From Antennarius striatus (taxonomy: Eukaryota > Chordata > Actinopteri > Lophiiformes > Antennariidae), in contig NC_090798.1 of the NCBI RefSeq assembly GCF_040054535.1, forward strand, positions 4,016,501 to 4,080,500: a stretch of DNA of 64,000 nucleotides. The letters run 5' to 3'. Below the pieces are notes generated by a model. That model had not been told where the DNA came from, did not search any database, and saw nothing but the letters and a program-made list of their open reading frames with translations. A program made the translations under genes and the position numbers. Of the stretch, positions 1 to 19,979 are shown in pieces. The first letter of the stretch is position 1; every line of letters begins with the position of its first letter.

Positions 1-120
1 ATTTATCTAACATCAGCATGTCAACAGTTGAATTACGACCATATTAGCATGCCGACATGCTGATGTTAAGTATGTCAGCATACTTCAGAATTATGATCAT
101 ATTAGCATGCTGAAGGCTGT
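1..120. repeat. imperfect short direct repeat
   Basis: Two 22-base copies of an AATTA(C/T)GA(C/T)CATATTAGCATGC unit lie at about 32-53 and 90-111. Shorter CAGCATG/GACATGC blocks sit around them and can pair with each other. It looks like a fragment of an AT-rich minisatellite. No gene is seen in it; it lies downstream of the visible TRIM exons and may be inside that gene's intron. Confidence 0.45.
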
Positions 121-471
121 ATTTTCTCAAATCTTTTTTAAAAATTGCTGCCGTGCAACATATCTCTGACAGAGCAGTGATGTGGCACTGGCGGAACACG
201 TGAACTAAGCAGACTGGAAATTTCCACTGAGTGTGATTATTGAAGGTTTTTAGAGTACAATGGGTTTTATTTTAAATAACAGCCTGTAGAAAGTGAAAAC
301 TTCCTTCACAGACAGATATTCCAACCAGACATTATAGTTCAGTGCTAAAGTTAGATTATCGTAAAATGTTTGAATTAGCACAGCATTGAGAATGGTCCGA
401 AAACAATTTTGGTTTAATGATGTAATGATATTGACAATTTAATACAGAAAAAAAACAAACCCTCAAAATAC

Positions 472-2327
472 CTTGAGCCTCACAGGGGACCTTCACTTGC
501 ATCTCTGAAGGTCGAGGCAGCTTCTTCTTCAATTCATTAAATAGATTTTCTGGTATGACTCCCTCTCCTCCACATACTCCTTTTCCATTTCTCTTGTCCT
601 TCACCTGTCCTCCGCTTCCTTTCATTGCTCTGAACTGGTCGGTGATCTCACGTAGCGTCCTGTTGATCTGGAGGTCTGGTCGTTTCTGGAAAGTCTTCTT
701 GCACAGAGGACACTGGCAAACCTGAGGAAGGCATGATGGCAGGAGAAGAATGGAGGAGGTGGGAAAAGAAACAAAAGAAGTAAGAGCGCTAGAGATCACA
801 ATCCTTTGCTATGTTTGAGACGCAAACGTCGACACATCCTTTTCATTGACATTGGTACAACTGCAGTACTGTACTAATATTAGGAGTATTGTAACAACAA
901 CTAATATGACAACTCTCAATGGACACTGTAAAACGTACCAAATAAATACAAAGCAGCAGAGAATGAGAGAATAGTAACCTTCCAGAAGTCTGGGATATTT
1001 CATACATCAAGACTTGAAAGTGGAGACTTTTTATCATTGTTTCCCATTTTCTGTTTCGATGTCTGTAAGATCCTGACTCTGATGAAAAGATCAAAAAAAG
1101 TTGTTCCTGCACTCTAAATACACTAAATATTACTGGGGTCGTTCTTGTTATATATTCAGTCTGTCTGCAAGATAAATTAACATCAGGTATTTTATTTTTC
1201 TGTAGACAAAAAAGTTGTATCATTGAATAAAGGGAATGAAAAAATTCTTGATCTGCCACTTTTTTGGTAGATTCCCAACTTTCCAGCCAAGTTTCATAAA
1301 AATCTGTCATGTATTTTTTGAGTAATCCTGTTAACAGACAAACATGAGTCCTTCTCAGCTTTTGACAATGTAGACAACACTTCAGATTATATATAATGAC
1401 TACGAAAACATATAGAATTTCATAAGAGTATCAGATAATGACAAGCACTATTAGTCTTCTGTAGTGGTGTCACATTAAAAGATGCTGACTGGATTACATC
1501 AAACTTAATCAGGAATATGACAATGCAATAAAACATGAGTCACCTGATAGTCTGAAAGTCAACACTATCCATGTGAGCCAACATGCTTGGCATTAGGTCT
1601 CTAGCTTAGGAGGTTAACTAAATTAGATTAGACTTCACTTGATATATTGAAAGGTTTTTGTCTGTAAAAATCAAATCACTGTTATGTATCTTTCAGCCCT
1701 CATCCTTCTCTTTCATTCTGACTGTGGGATTTCCTGTTTGTCTGTGACTCACTCCATACCGACATGACTGATGACTGACATTCGGTATTTTTTTTTGTGC
1801 TTTCCTCCTCGTGCCTGCAGGTGTACAATAATCTGACTTTTTACCTAGTTTGCTCTTAGCTGAACTGTTAGAGTACATAATATACATTTCTGGGTTCTCA
1901 CAGCGGTAACCTTTATTCCCTGTATGACATTTAACAATACCTTAAACCTTTTTAGAATGTTTAATATTCGATTAGACACAGTCTGTCAGGATTCTGAATA
2001 TTGAATAAATATTGGCTTTAAAGTACTTGGTGTTTTTATTTTACGTTAACCTCTGTGACCCAAATGAAATAAATGAAATGCTCAGATAAAGATTAAAAAA
2101 AAAGTCTGACAACTAAATGAGAGGTCAAAAACAATTTGTGCACACTTTGAGAATAGAAAAGAAAAGACAAATATCGACTTGCAGACCTTTGATCCGTCCC
2201 AATATCTGCTGATGCAAGTCATACAGAAGCTGTGGCCGCATGGTGTGGAGGAGGGATTGGTGAACATATCGAGGCATATCGAGCACAAGAACTGCTCATC
2301 TGACAGAAAGCTCCCATACAAGGACAT
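472..2327 (-). CDS. TRIM-type RING finger E3 ubiquitin ligase, 5' part only
   Basis: Two coding exons are visible, at 2187-2327 and 472-721. The start ATG (2325-2327) comes one base after a good 3' splice site, so a 5' UTR exon probably lies further upstream. Residues 1-60 form a C3HC4 RING: CSIC, then CGHSFC and TC, and CPLC at the start of exon 2. The next stretch (QINRTLREITDQF) is the linker typical of fish TRIM proteins, followed by a basic, glycine-rich region. Exon 2 ends at a GT donor in phase 1 (250 nt). B-box, coiled coil and any B30.2 domain must lie beyond the left edge. Known role of the family: RING-dependent ubiquitin transfer, often in innate immunity; which TRIM this is cannot be decided. 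Oddity: a 1.46-kb intron splits the RING between its last two zinc-ligand pairs. Confidence 0.8.
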
Positions 2328-2850
2328 CCTGTGGAAATAAAAAAAAAAAGGAGAGGATCTTATACTGACTATTCTTTCAACAACAAAACCACAAGTTGCC
2401 TTTTTGAAACAGCTCCTTTGAAAGACAGACTTTGCTAGGTATATTTCATGTTCTGAAATCCTTTAAAATTTTCCTTTAATTTACTCCTTTACATTATGTA
2501 ACGGTGTCTATATGAGAATAAATCCAGCTGTTTGTTGTGCAGACATATATATTCCATAAATAAACGCTAACCCTATCAAAAAAAGCTGACAAATAGATAC
2601 CGCTTCACTGCTTATTAATCATCTTTCACCTCCAATATCCATTCAATTTGAACAAGAGCTCATTTCTGAAAATGATCGAGCTCAATAATCAAAAAAAGCA
2701 ATGCCTTAGAGCATGAGACATAACACACTACAGTATAATTTCCTTATGCTGAATTTTATTGCATACCCAACTGGGCTAATAATCCATCAGCATTTGTATT
2801 TTCTTCCTTATTTGATTAGTATACTTTGTAAGAGCCGAAGCTGAGTTGAG

Positions 2851-2916
2851 ATAACAGATTAATCCCGTTTAAGATTTTTTAGGTTTTAAAAATCTTAAAA
2901 AGGATTAATCTGTTAT
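2851..2916. repeat. foldback (29-nt arms, 8-nt loop)
   Basis: Left arm 2851-2879 and right arm 2888-2916 are reverse complements except for about two positions. A partial extra copy of the right arm (TCTGTTATAAATCTTAAAGATTAATCC-like) follows at 2919-2948. It is a hairpin-forming AT-rich element, possibly a decayed MITE. Confidence 0.7.
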
Positions 2917-4454
2917 AAATCTGTTATAAATCTTAAAGATTAATCCTGTTTGGATTATTAAATTCTGGTGACAGCTGTGGTTACCACAGCAAACATACCA
3001 TTACTGTTCACTTGTGATGGGAAAACCTGCCGTCAGCTGTCAAAATGTCATACAGTTTAAACAAGCATGAACTTTGATTTGAATAGTTCCCTGAAGACCA
3101 GCCACTTGTTAGAACACAGTTTACTGTATCACTGTATGCTGTATCTTAGGCCCATGCCATTAATAGTCAAGGTTCTCATAGGAATCACTATTCATTTAGG
3201 GACTCCTGTTTTTTCTTATTGTAGTTTTTAAAAAAAAATCAGTCTCCCTGTTTGAGAATTCTCCTGGTAAAATATAGGTAAGCAACTTGCTCCTGCTTCT
3301 CCCTATTAAAACTGAGGTACAACAAGTACTCTTTGTCTCTTTGGCAATCTGACAGCTGTTTGACCTTATAGATAGAAACACAAAGAGCGTTAAAAAGCAG
3401 TTACATAACATATAATTACAGTATTATATTAAGATAAGCACTGACGATCTTATGAAGCAATGATGTCGTGTTCATGTTGTTTTTTGCTTAGAGGCAAACG
3501 AAGACATTCACATATAGTTTAATCGACAGAAGGCTGAAATAAAGACACAATTGCATAAACCAACCTTTTTTTTTTAAACCACAAATCTGATTAGATAGTC
3601 AAAGGAATTCAGGAATGAAGTGGTGCAGGATTCTGTCCAGTGTTAACACAAACAGGCTGAAGTAGTAATGACAAACGTTTGTCGGATTCAAGAGTTGAAC
3701 ACATTAAATGGTAAAGCACAGGTTTTGAAGTAGTTATACGTATTTCTACTGCGTGATTAACTTCATCTATCCTCTTCCTGCTCCTCTTTGTTATATTTAG
3801 TTTGGTGGGGCTGTAGAGCTTCTAAATCTGCGTCACATCAGCAGCGTACCACGAGTCTATTGAGTCCACTGGGAGAAAGTGAGCACAGATTGACAGATTC
3901 TTTCACCTTATAGTCACCAAAGAAACAGTCAACCCATTTTTCGTTAGTCTTCTAAATATTCTGCTACTAAAGTAATACATAATAATTGCCAAGATTTAAA
4001 ATGTTGCATCTAGAAACATTCATTGTCAGCTCTGAAGTTATTAATTTGTTGTTGTTATTGTTGTTTGTGAAAAAGTCTCATTTCTAGACAGAATGCACTT
4101 ATTATAAGATTCCTTGACATAAGATTATTTTTCTGGATGGACAGATAATAATAATAATGATAATTTTCTTCACAAACAATGGTTTTCATGTATTTTAGAT
4201 ACTATTTTAGTTGTACCAGATCAACACGCCACCATTCTTAATCAAAATCAGAAACTTCTTTGAGGCAAATGATTTCGGAAAAACTCCCTTGAGATTATAA
4301 AATAGACATTTCGTCACAGCAGCAGCAGATGATTAAATATTTCAACTGATCAATTAGATTACATTGTTTTTTCATATACTTCTTTCCTTGTTTCTGTTGA
4401 TCATTGGGATTTGAACTTGTACCTTGATCTGGAAGGAAACTGGTGTGAACCCAA

Positions 4455-4612
4455 GAGATCCAAACTACAAACAGGCATTGTACCCGGAGTGTCCCCTGCC
4501 TCTTGCCTGTAAGTCTGCTTGTAAGTCTGCTAGGCTCCAGCAACCCCCGTGACCCGCAGAAGCGGAAGAAACGGATAAGAAGAACAAAACTGAAACTCTG
4601 TTTCAAACGGTA
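4455..4612 (-). mobile_element. fish interspersed repeat fragment
   Basis: Read on the minus strand, the segment contains a TTCCGCTTCTGCGGGTCACG block followed by GGGGTTGCTGGAGCC. This is the 'score and title' segment common in dispersed fish SINE/LINE-type repeats. A short AAGTCTGCTTGTAAGTCTGC tandem is also present. It is diverged and truncated. Confidence 0.5.
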
Positions 4613-5679
4613 TGAACTGCGGGTGACGTGAACTGAGATTTGAAATACAGAATGTAAATTTTTGCTGTTTCAGTAACGACTAGAACAGATCAAAGATCCT
4701 CTGCTCCCTAAGGATTTTATTTTGTCAGCTCAAAACTTCTGTGTTGGGCTGCCGAACAGGTTCATCATGAGAGATGCACAACTGTCACATTTTACTTCAT
4801 TACTTTTGAGCTTGAAAAACTACAAGTGGTCGAAGAACTTCAAGACTACTGTTGGAACCACTCTTGTGCACTTCAGTCTTTTAAAAATGGAAAATAACCC
4901 ATGAAAGCATTCGACAGACCTCCCTGTACCTTGACATACCTTTTTTCGTTGACGATTATTAATTTGATGTTGAACTTGATATATCCAGCCCCAGAGAATT
5001 ACGAAAAGCGTCTGTTATTTCTTGATATTTAGAGGCATGTGCTGAATCTCTCAGGCTCTTCTTATGACCTCCGTCTTCTCAAACTGTGAAATATAAAGGT
5101 GTGTGTGTGTGCTTAATTTTTCTCACCACGCCCACTCTCCTGCCTTTTAAGTGTTTGGCAGGAAAAAGTGGCAGGACTGGTTAAAGTGGTGGTGCAATAC
5201 ATGCACATGCAGTGTGGGTCAAATGACCGTAGTCTGAGTTTCAGCTTCCTTAAGCAAGAAAACGCCCACACAGGATCCAATGTGAAGAAAAGACATGGAG
5301 AGGTAGTAAGTGGAAGTATAAAGTATTGAATCTATACTCTCTTGCCAGAACTGGATGACAATGAATAAAGCAAACAAGGTTAGAAAAAAACCACATGTAT
5401 TTATTAAAGTGATTGATGTATTATAACAAGATGTAATTACAATAATCCCATTCCAGCAAAAAACAACAACAACCCAACAACAACTCATTTAATACATTTA
5501 AGAATACAGACATACATACAGTATATATTGTCCCAAAATAGTACTATTCAATTTGGCCACGACGTAAACAAGAAAATCAACATTGTTTTCACGTTTTCAG
5601 CAATAACTTTTTCAAAAACAATATTTTACACAAACACGTTTCACCTCTAATCCCAGAGGCTTCTTCAGTTCTAGAGTGA

Positions 5680-5810
<131 letters not shown>

Positions 5811-5893
5811 CATTAGTGGTTTTCCCTGAAGGTGTATGGATTTTTTTCATATGCTTGGACTCCTATCAAGCTTCAGCAACTCCTCAGTGCATA

Positions 5894-6043
5894 CAGTATT
5901 TTCTGTACTATAAGGCGCACATTAATGAATTGTTTATTTTATAATATATTTTATATATAAAGCGCACCGGATTATAAAGCGCACTGTAAGTTTATGACAA
6001 AATTATAGGCTTTTAGGTGCGCCTTATAGGGCGGAAAATACTG
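5894..6043. mobile_element. pogo/Tc1-type MITE with TA target duplication
   Basis: A 150-bp element bounded by TA on both sides. Its ends are inverted repeats: CAGTATTTTCTGTACTATAA on the left matches the reverse complement of the GGCGGAAAATACTG end on the right. Internal ATAAAGCGCAC motifs repeat. A related copy lies at 11425-11604. It has no coding capacity. Confidence 0.8.
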
Positions 6044-6989
6044 TACTCTAAATCGTCGACCTTGTGTTTGTCTTGGCTTCAGTTGGTCCAGAAGTTAAAT
6101 CAACCCACAACACATGCAAAAAGAAGAAAATCATCTGGGATGTCACAAAATTCAGTAACAGAATAAAAACACAGCCGTCAATGTCACCGAAGACAAAGTT
6201 AAATAACAAGTACAGGAAGTGAAGGAAGCCGATGTAATCAGAATATCTGCAGATCAATGTCATAATATATAAAAGCTCACAAGAGACAAACAACACCCAA
6301 AGCAGGAGGTGGAAAAAAACTCCCCATATCAAAGGACTTCAACAATTCACAGTAAGTGCATTCACTTTAATGAGAAAAGAGTGTATAAAATATAGAAACA
6401 AAAATGAACACACAAAGTAAATACACAAAGTATAGAAGTCTGAGAAAAATGTGAAATAAAACGTAATCCTGATCAAAAAGGAAGTTCAAAGCATAAAAAG
6501 ACCAAAAATGAAAAAAATTAAATCAGGAGTTATTTACGTTTCTACATACACAACCGTAGTGAGTGGGAAATAGTGAAAAACAGAAACACAACAGTGAGGG
6601 AACATAAAAAACATGTTTGTTTTGGATGTAAGACTAGGCATGCCATTCATATTTACACATCCACCATTATGTGCGGGAGATAGAGGCATCTTTTCAGTAG
6701 AGTACCTCCTGTCGTATGACTGATTGCAAACTAAGTGTGCCTGGCAGATCAACATAAGCCAAACAGCTGCTAGGTGACAGATAACACTTGATTGATCGGT
6801 TCTGAGTGTCCCATCGACACCTTCAAAAAACATTTTTCACAATATCCACTCAAGATGTTCCATGTCAAACTGTGCTTGTTGATTTGTATGATTTGTATGA
6901 AGGTCACACAAAATCACTGAACAGATTTCTGCAAAATCTTTGCCCCTCTAAGTTTACACACAAGACTAAAAACATGCATCCATTAGGGG

Positions 6990-7185
6990 TTTGGAAAAGT
7001 ATCCAGATTAGTTTGATTTATTCTCAGATTTCTGGAACCCAGATAAGGTATGGAAAATATATGCAATTTATTTGGAGGTTTGAAGAAGCTGGAGAATCCA
7101 GAGAGAACCCATACACAAAAGGCATATAAGCCGGAAAGTTCTTGCTGTGAGGCAACAGCCCTACCCACTGCGCCACCCATAGACT
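6990..7185 (-). mobile_element. decayed tRNA-like SINE
   Basis: Read on the minus strand it begins GGTGGCGCAGTGGGTAGGGC and continues TGTTGCCTCACAGCAAGAA, the tRNA-derived head of a common fish SINE. A GGGTTCTCTCTGG-type block follows. It is the same general family as the younger copy at 19099-19369 but much diverged. Confidence 0.65.
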
Positions 7186-9937
7186 TAAACATTTAAGATA
7201 TCTTTTGTTATAGTAAACAAATATTGTACTTTCAAATTCCTCCACTTGACAGTCCTGAATGAAACACTTAATTAAAAAAAAAAAATTCTCCGGCTATCTT
7301 CCATTACTGTGTGTTTTCTTCTATCCTTCTTTCACAATAACATTCTTGATTCATACGTGCATAAATTAGTACATGATAATTCAGCTTTGTCATGTGTCTG
7401 TTTATGGCTCCTGTTGCCTCATGAAACATTGAAATTGTAAATGTTTTTACTGGTTTTACAAGTTACACATGAAGTAAAATTAAATACATGCGGATGATGA
7501 TAAAGCATGCAGTAATAGACAATAGTGAAGGCTGTTTGGCATTTCCTGGGTAAAATACAGCCTCGGAGGAGGTGCTCTCTTCTAGCTTAATATTATATTT
7601 TGGTTGTGACATGTATTTTCAAATGGACACTGGGTTATCTTTCTCTGTTCAACCATGTAGCTCAGGATTTCTCAACTGTAATGTTGATTTTAATGGCAAT
7701 GACTTTATCATGGTCTAAATATTTTGTGCAAATATGTGGCTAAACTGCACTGACATCTTCAGAAATTAACTCCTCTTATGATCTCTGTCGTCTGTGCCGC
7801 CGATAGATTAGACCCGTGGGAAATGTACCTCCTGCCACCTGCATATGTCTTTGTGTGATTTGACTTGTTTTCAACTCATCAGTGTTTGTTTTTGTGTGCT
7901 TTGTTTACCAGTTGCATCACAAATTGTTCAAATTTTTCATCCTTTTGGCCAATAATAATAATGATAAGCAAATTGCCAGACAGTGTGTACTCAGATACAA
8001 TACTGGGATGTGTTTCAAACTAAAACAAAATAACTTTTCAATTTTGATAATGAATCAATTTCCATGTAATAAGGATGTTTGTGCTTGCGTTTGTTACTTG
8101 GGATTTTAGCAAGATTATGCAAAACTTTACAAAAGGGCGTCACGATTGTACTTCGTTGTGTATTTTCCTTCCCCTACAACATGGGTGTGTGCTACCTCCC
8201 ATGGAAGTTACAGCTTTCAGGTCAATTTTCTTGATGGAAAAAAACAAACTAAACCTATCTACTGATCAATAGGACCAGCAGTACTTTTCCTTTTGTACAT
8301 TCTGCTCTGCCATTTGTTTCAGTTACAGCTATTGTACCACCACAGGAAAGTGATCACCATGCGATAAGCGATAACTTTGTTTGTATTTCATTGAATTTGA
8401 CTGACACACTATTGATAATCCTGGGATTGTACTTGTTTTTGTCTTTAGTGTTGTCTTGCGTGATTATCCCTCCACAACATCATCTCATTAGTTTATGTGT
8501 GGTTAGGGAAAAGGCTAGTAATGTTAGATTACTTCGCTAAAGCCAGGTTTTGTGGGAATCTGCTCTGCAATTTTAACAAACACACCACCAACATCCTCAA
8601 GGGGGTAATGAAGGCAATGACTAATTTTATGTTCACTTGAGTGCAGCTTTTTTCATGTTGGTATGGAAAATGTACTATGGAAAAATAGTTATAGTTATGT
8701 ACTATGGGAAAATAGTTATTTATGCATCCAGTAGTAACAAAGACGCATTCAATATTACAGTATTCTTTTTTGGTTATTATAAATACAATTGTAATATGTA
8801 TTGTTTTAAATGTGAAAAATATGAATAACCAAAATACATTTCATTCATTCATTCTTAAGTTGTTCATTTTTGGGTCATCCAGCAATGGTAGAATCGTTTT
8901 CCAAGTTTCCCCATTAAAATAACACTATTTGCAGTGTTGTTTGTTTTACACTCTGTTTTTTTTTTTAGACCAGCAGAAGTTGACAAATATTCACAAAATT
9001 TGTATAAATATAATATACAGTATAATATGTCAATTACTGAACTCATCACCAATTAACAATCAATATATTGTTGTCGTGCCAAATAAAAGGAACTATTAAT
9101 TATTATTTATTATTATGTTACATATTAGTGGATAAATTTGTCATCGCAAAGCCATTTCTTATTAAATGAATATAACCGGCCACCAATATTATTAATTTAA
9201 GTCTCAACACGCTTACAAAAGCTAAGGTAAAACCACTGCTCATATTTAAAACAGCTGCTGAAAAGCAAATTCTTGGTGTTGACCTGTTTTAAACTATGGT
9301 TTCCTGGAGACATAATTTGCATTCACCTTTCACAGCATGTGCCTTCTTGCACGTAACAAAAATACTAGTTTACTTAATATAGGCTGCAGTGACGCACAAC
9401 ATAAACTACAGAGAATTCTTTCTAGGCACCCAATACAGGTCAAATTCCACCAAAAATGGAATGCAGACAGTTGCTTTTACTCAAGGTACACCAAAGGGAC
9501 ACCATAAATCTAGCATGTCTTTAAGGGCTGACCCACTTTGTTGTACAGAACATAAATGAGTGTGACATATAATCTTAGTTCGAGATGTATAATCTTTCTT
9601 TTGAATAACTATTAATAGATTATTTAGAGAACATATAACATTAAATGACTGCTTGAGTAAACAAAAGCTTTGAATGAATGGTTGTAAACGTTATTTCAAT
9701 ATTTAAAGAAAAATTAAAATGACAAATTGTTTTTGACATAAAAAAATTTATTACCATGCTCGATTTGCCCTCAAAAACAGAAATCAAAATAAAGACTATA
9801 CAAATGAGTTTCAATGCATTCATCATGATTGGCATTTATGGGAATTTACAGGATAGGAAGATGTTGTGATGTATAGTTATTTTGAGTTCTCTAATATCCT
9901 TCACATTCATATTTTATCTAAACTTTTTATGTCATAT

Positions 9938-9943
9938 TTTATT
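9938..9943 (-). terminator. candidate polyadenylation signal of the VWA gene
   Basis: TTTATT on the plus strand is AATAAA on the minus strand, about 100 bases past the stop codon at 10042-10044. It is the first canonical hexamer after the stop at a usual spacing. Confidence 0.5.
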
Positions 9944-10041
9944 CTTGTTCCACACTTATTAAAAGAGGTTGTTAGCCAATATGGCCAAATATGACAAAAT
10001 CAGGCCTTTCAGTTTGTGAATGACTGAGGTTAGGGTTGGGG

Positions 10042-17685
<7,644 letters not shown>

Positions 17686-18122
17686 CTGATACACTCAAAG
17701 ACACAAAGCCTGATAAGAAGTCTTTTCAACTTTGACACACAAGATCAAATCGACTGAATGCAGTAATCAGGTCGATCAGCAGTGAGCCAACGACATCCTG
17801 ACAATGCAGATTTATTTCCTTCATGGTGGCTGGAGCCTCAGCTTTGTTATTTTGCATTGAACAGGTGGGTGAGTAAATGTGTGAACCAAGTTATTTCCTG
17901 TTTGAGCAACTGTGAGGGAAAATAGACCGTGGAAAATGATGATCTGACCTGGGTGAAACATTATCATATCAGGCAGATTTGATTTGTGCCGCAGTATTGC
18001 ATGAAAAGTCAGTGGTATTTTTTTAAACTGATTTTTAAACCAGTATTTAAAAGTTTGCGACAGCAGCAACCTTTCATTACAAATCAGTAATTTTATTAGT
18101 TAGTAAAGATCAGTATGGACTG

Positions 18123-18210
18123 AAAAGTATTGAGTATAAACAGAAAAAGGCAGTAAAGATTAGTATGGACTGATCTTTACTACCTTTTTCTGTTTATACT
18201 CAATACTTTT
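18123..18210. repeat. foldback with 42-nt arms and 4-nt loop
   Basis: The left arm 18123-18164 and right arm 18169-18210 are reverse complements with two mismatches. Just left of it, 18102-18122 repeats the AGTAAAGATCAGTATGGACTG core in direct orientation, so the structure looks like a duplicated and inverted unit. Confidence 0.85.
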
Positions 18211-19098
18211 TGTATTAATAGATGTAGAAGAAATATTGTGGAGGGATGGGCTGGAAGTCTAGAATAAAATCTCGTTGTCATATATAGTCAGACTTCAAGA
18301 CACTATGACACATCCATGTCACAAACATTTTCTCACATTATGACTCCTGAATGTGGATGTTTTGTGTTTGCTCCAGTCCTGAGTGGAGTATGATTTCCTT
18401 TAAAGAGTACAGCTTCATACAATAATCATCTATTTTGTCATTGGAAAATTTACTAAACAGATATTTTACATTTCAAAAGTTTAGAAAATGTCACAATCAT
18501 AAAGAGTAGGAAACATCTTAGGGGTGCTTGTCACCAGATTTCTGATCAGTGCATCTCTTATGTCTTAGTTGCTTACAGATAAATGATCCTCAAACTCAGT
18601 ATGGCAGTTAGAGTACCTCATATGTGGGTGTACGACAAGACTAAATCACCGTTGTCACAATCTGCTGACTGCAGCATCAATAAAACTAAAATCAAGTGCT
18701 TGGAACAGCAGCTTTAGAATACATGTGGATCTGTGAGCATGTCATAGTCAGCAAAAACAAGGCTGTGGTATTCTGTCAGGAAGTTAGCAGAGGTTTTGCA
18801 TTCAAGAGAAAAGAAAGTTCAAAAGAAGATGGTTGAAAGAATATAAATTGTTTTTCAAATGTTTTAATAACTGAAAGATTACATATATATACTGTATATA
18901 TATTGTGTGCCCATCCACTGGTCTAGCTTATAAATGCAGTGTACTAAAATATAATAAGAAAAAATATATATACGGTATAATAGTTATATTAGTAAGAATG
19001 AAAACTATTCAAGAATGTCTAATTAAGCAGTGTATTTTAACACAATATCAGAGTTCTAGACAAAACAGTTAATATAATAATAATATATACTATTAAAT

Positions 19099-19369
19099 AT
19101 GGTTGCACAGTGGTTAGTGCTGCCGCCTCACAACACAGCGGACCCGGGTTCGAGTCCCGCTCTGTGCGGACTTCGCATGCTCTCCCCGTGTCTGCGTGGG
19201 TTCTCTCCGCGCTTCAGGTTGATTGGCCATTCCAAATTGTCCGTAGGAGTGTGTGTGTGCATGGTTGTACGTCTTTGTGTGTGGCTCCGCGGTGCCGCCG
19301 GGATAGGCTCCGGCTCCCCGTGACCCACTGCGGCGGATACAGCGGTGGTAATCTGCAGATGACTGACTG
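19099..19369 (+). mobile_element. tRNA-derived SINE with 10-bp target duplication
   Basis: The head GGTTGCACAGTGGTTAGTGC and GGGTTCGAGTCCC (B-box type, about 19146-19158) is tRNA-like. A GTGGGTTCTCTCCGCG block, a TCCGGCTCCCCGTGACCC block and a GACTGACTGA tail follow. ACTATTAAAT occurs exactly at 19089-19098 and 19370-19379, marking the insertion duplication. The intact duplication and clear B box suggest a fairly recent insertion. Confidence 0.85.
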
Positions 19370-19724
19370 ACTATTAAATTAAAGGAGTGGTTAGTTACCA
19401 AATAGAGATCAATGATCAAAATAAAAACTCTAGAACGGGATCTGATTTTTTGAAAATTAATTTGGCAGAAGTGCAACTTTGGCAGAGGTACAACTTCCAA
19501 GTTTAAAAATAAATGGATTTAAGTAGTAATAACATAATAATTGGACTATAAATAAATCGTAACTTGTTATCATAAACATGTGGTAGCCAAACTACGTCAT
19601 TTAGAAACACTCTTCATTTATTATTCTCTACTGTGTTTTATTAGTATTAACAAGAAATGTCTAATACATAATGAGTGGTACAATTAAATAACAATATTAA
19701 CAATATTCTGATTACATGCAAAAA

Positions 19725-19730
19725 TTTATT
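19725..19730 (-). terminator. candidate polyadenylation signal of tkfc
   Basis: AATAAA on the minus strand about 250 bases past the tkfc stop codon. Other AT-rich hexamers nearby make the exact site uncertain. Confidence 0.4.
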
Positions 19731-19979
19731 TAATCGTATCATGACTATGACACTATTTCTGAGATTTTTTTTTGATTTAAGGACCAGACTAGTGTTTTTT
19801 ACTTTTGTATACATTATGTAATGTTCAAAACAGTACCACTACGGTTTTGGACTCATTTACAAACGCATAATGTGTCAAGAATAAATTATCGGACCAAAAA
19901 TGGTCACATCATTTTTTGAAATCCTCTGGCAACATTAGTCTGGAGATAGTGAGAACGTGCTCAGATACTATTAGCAGGA

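Larger units (their letters stand above)
17686..19979. other. intergenic region between the VWA gene and tkfc
   Basis: It holds the putative promoter and 5' UTR of the minus-strand VWA gene, the 42-nt foldback at 18123-18210, a short ATATATACTGTATATATAT palindrome near 18884-18904, the SINE at 19099-19369 and the 3' UTR of tkfc. No further coding exon was recognised. Confidence 0.5.

Noticed and set aside
6048..6332. 94-codon minus-strand frame next to the MITE
   Set aside because: Hydrophobic residues come from AT-rich sequence; no start context, splice sites or family match.
19139..19160. True tRNA gene
   Set aside because: A B-box-like GGTTCGAGTCC is present but no cloverleaf or anticodon arm could be folded. 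It is the head of a SINE.
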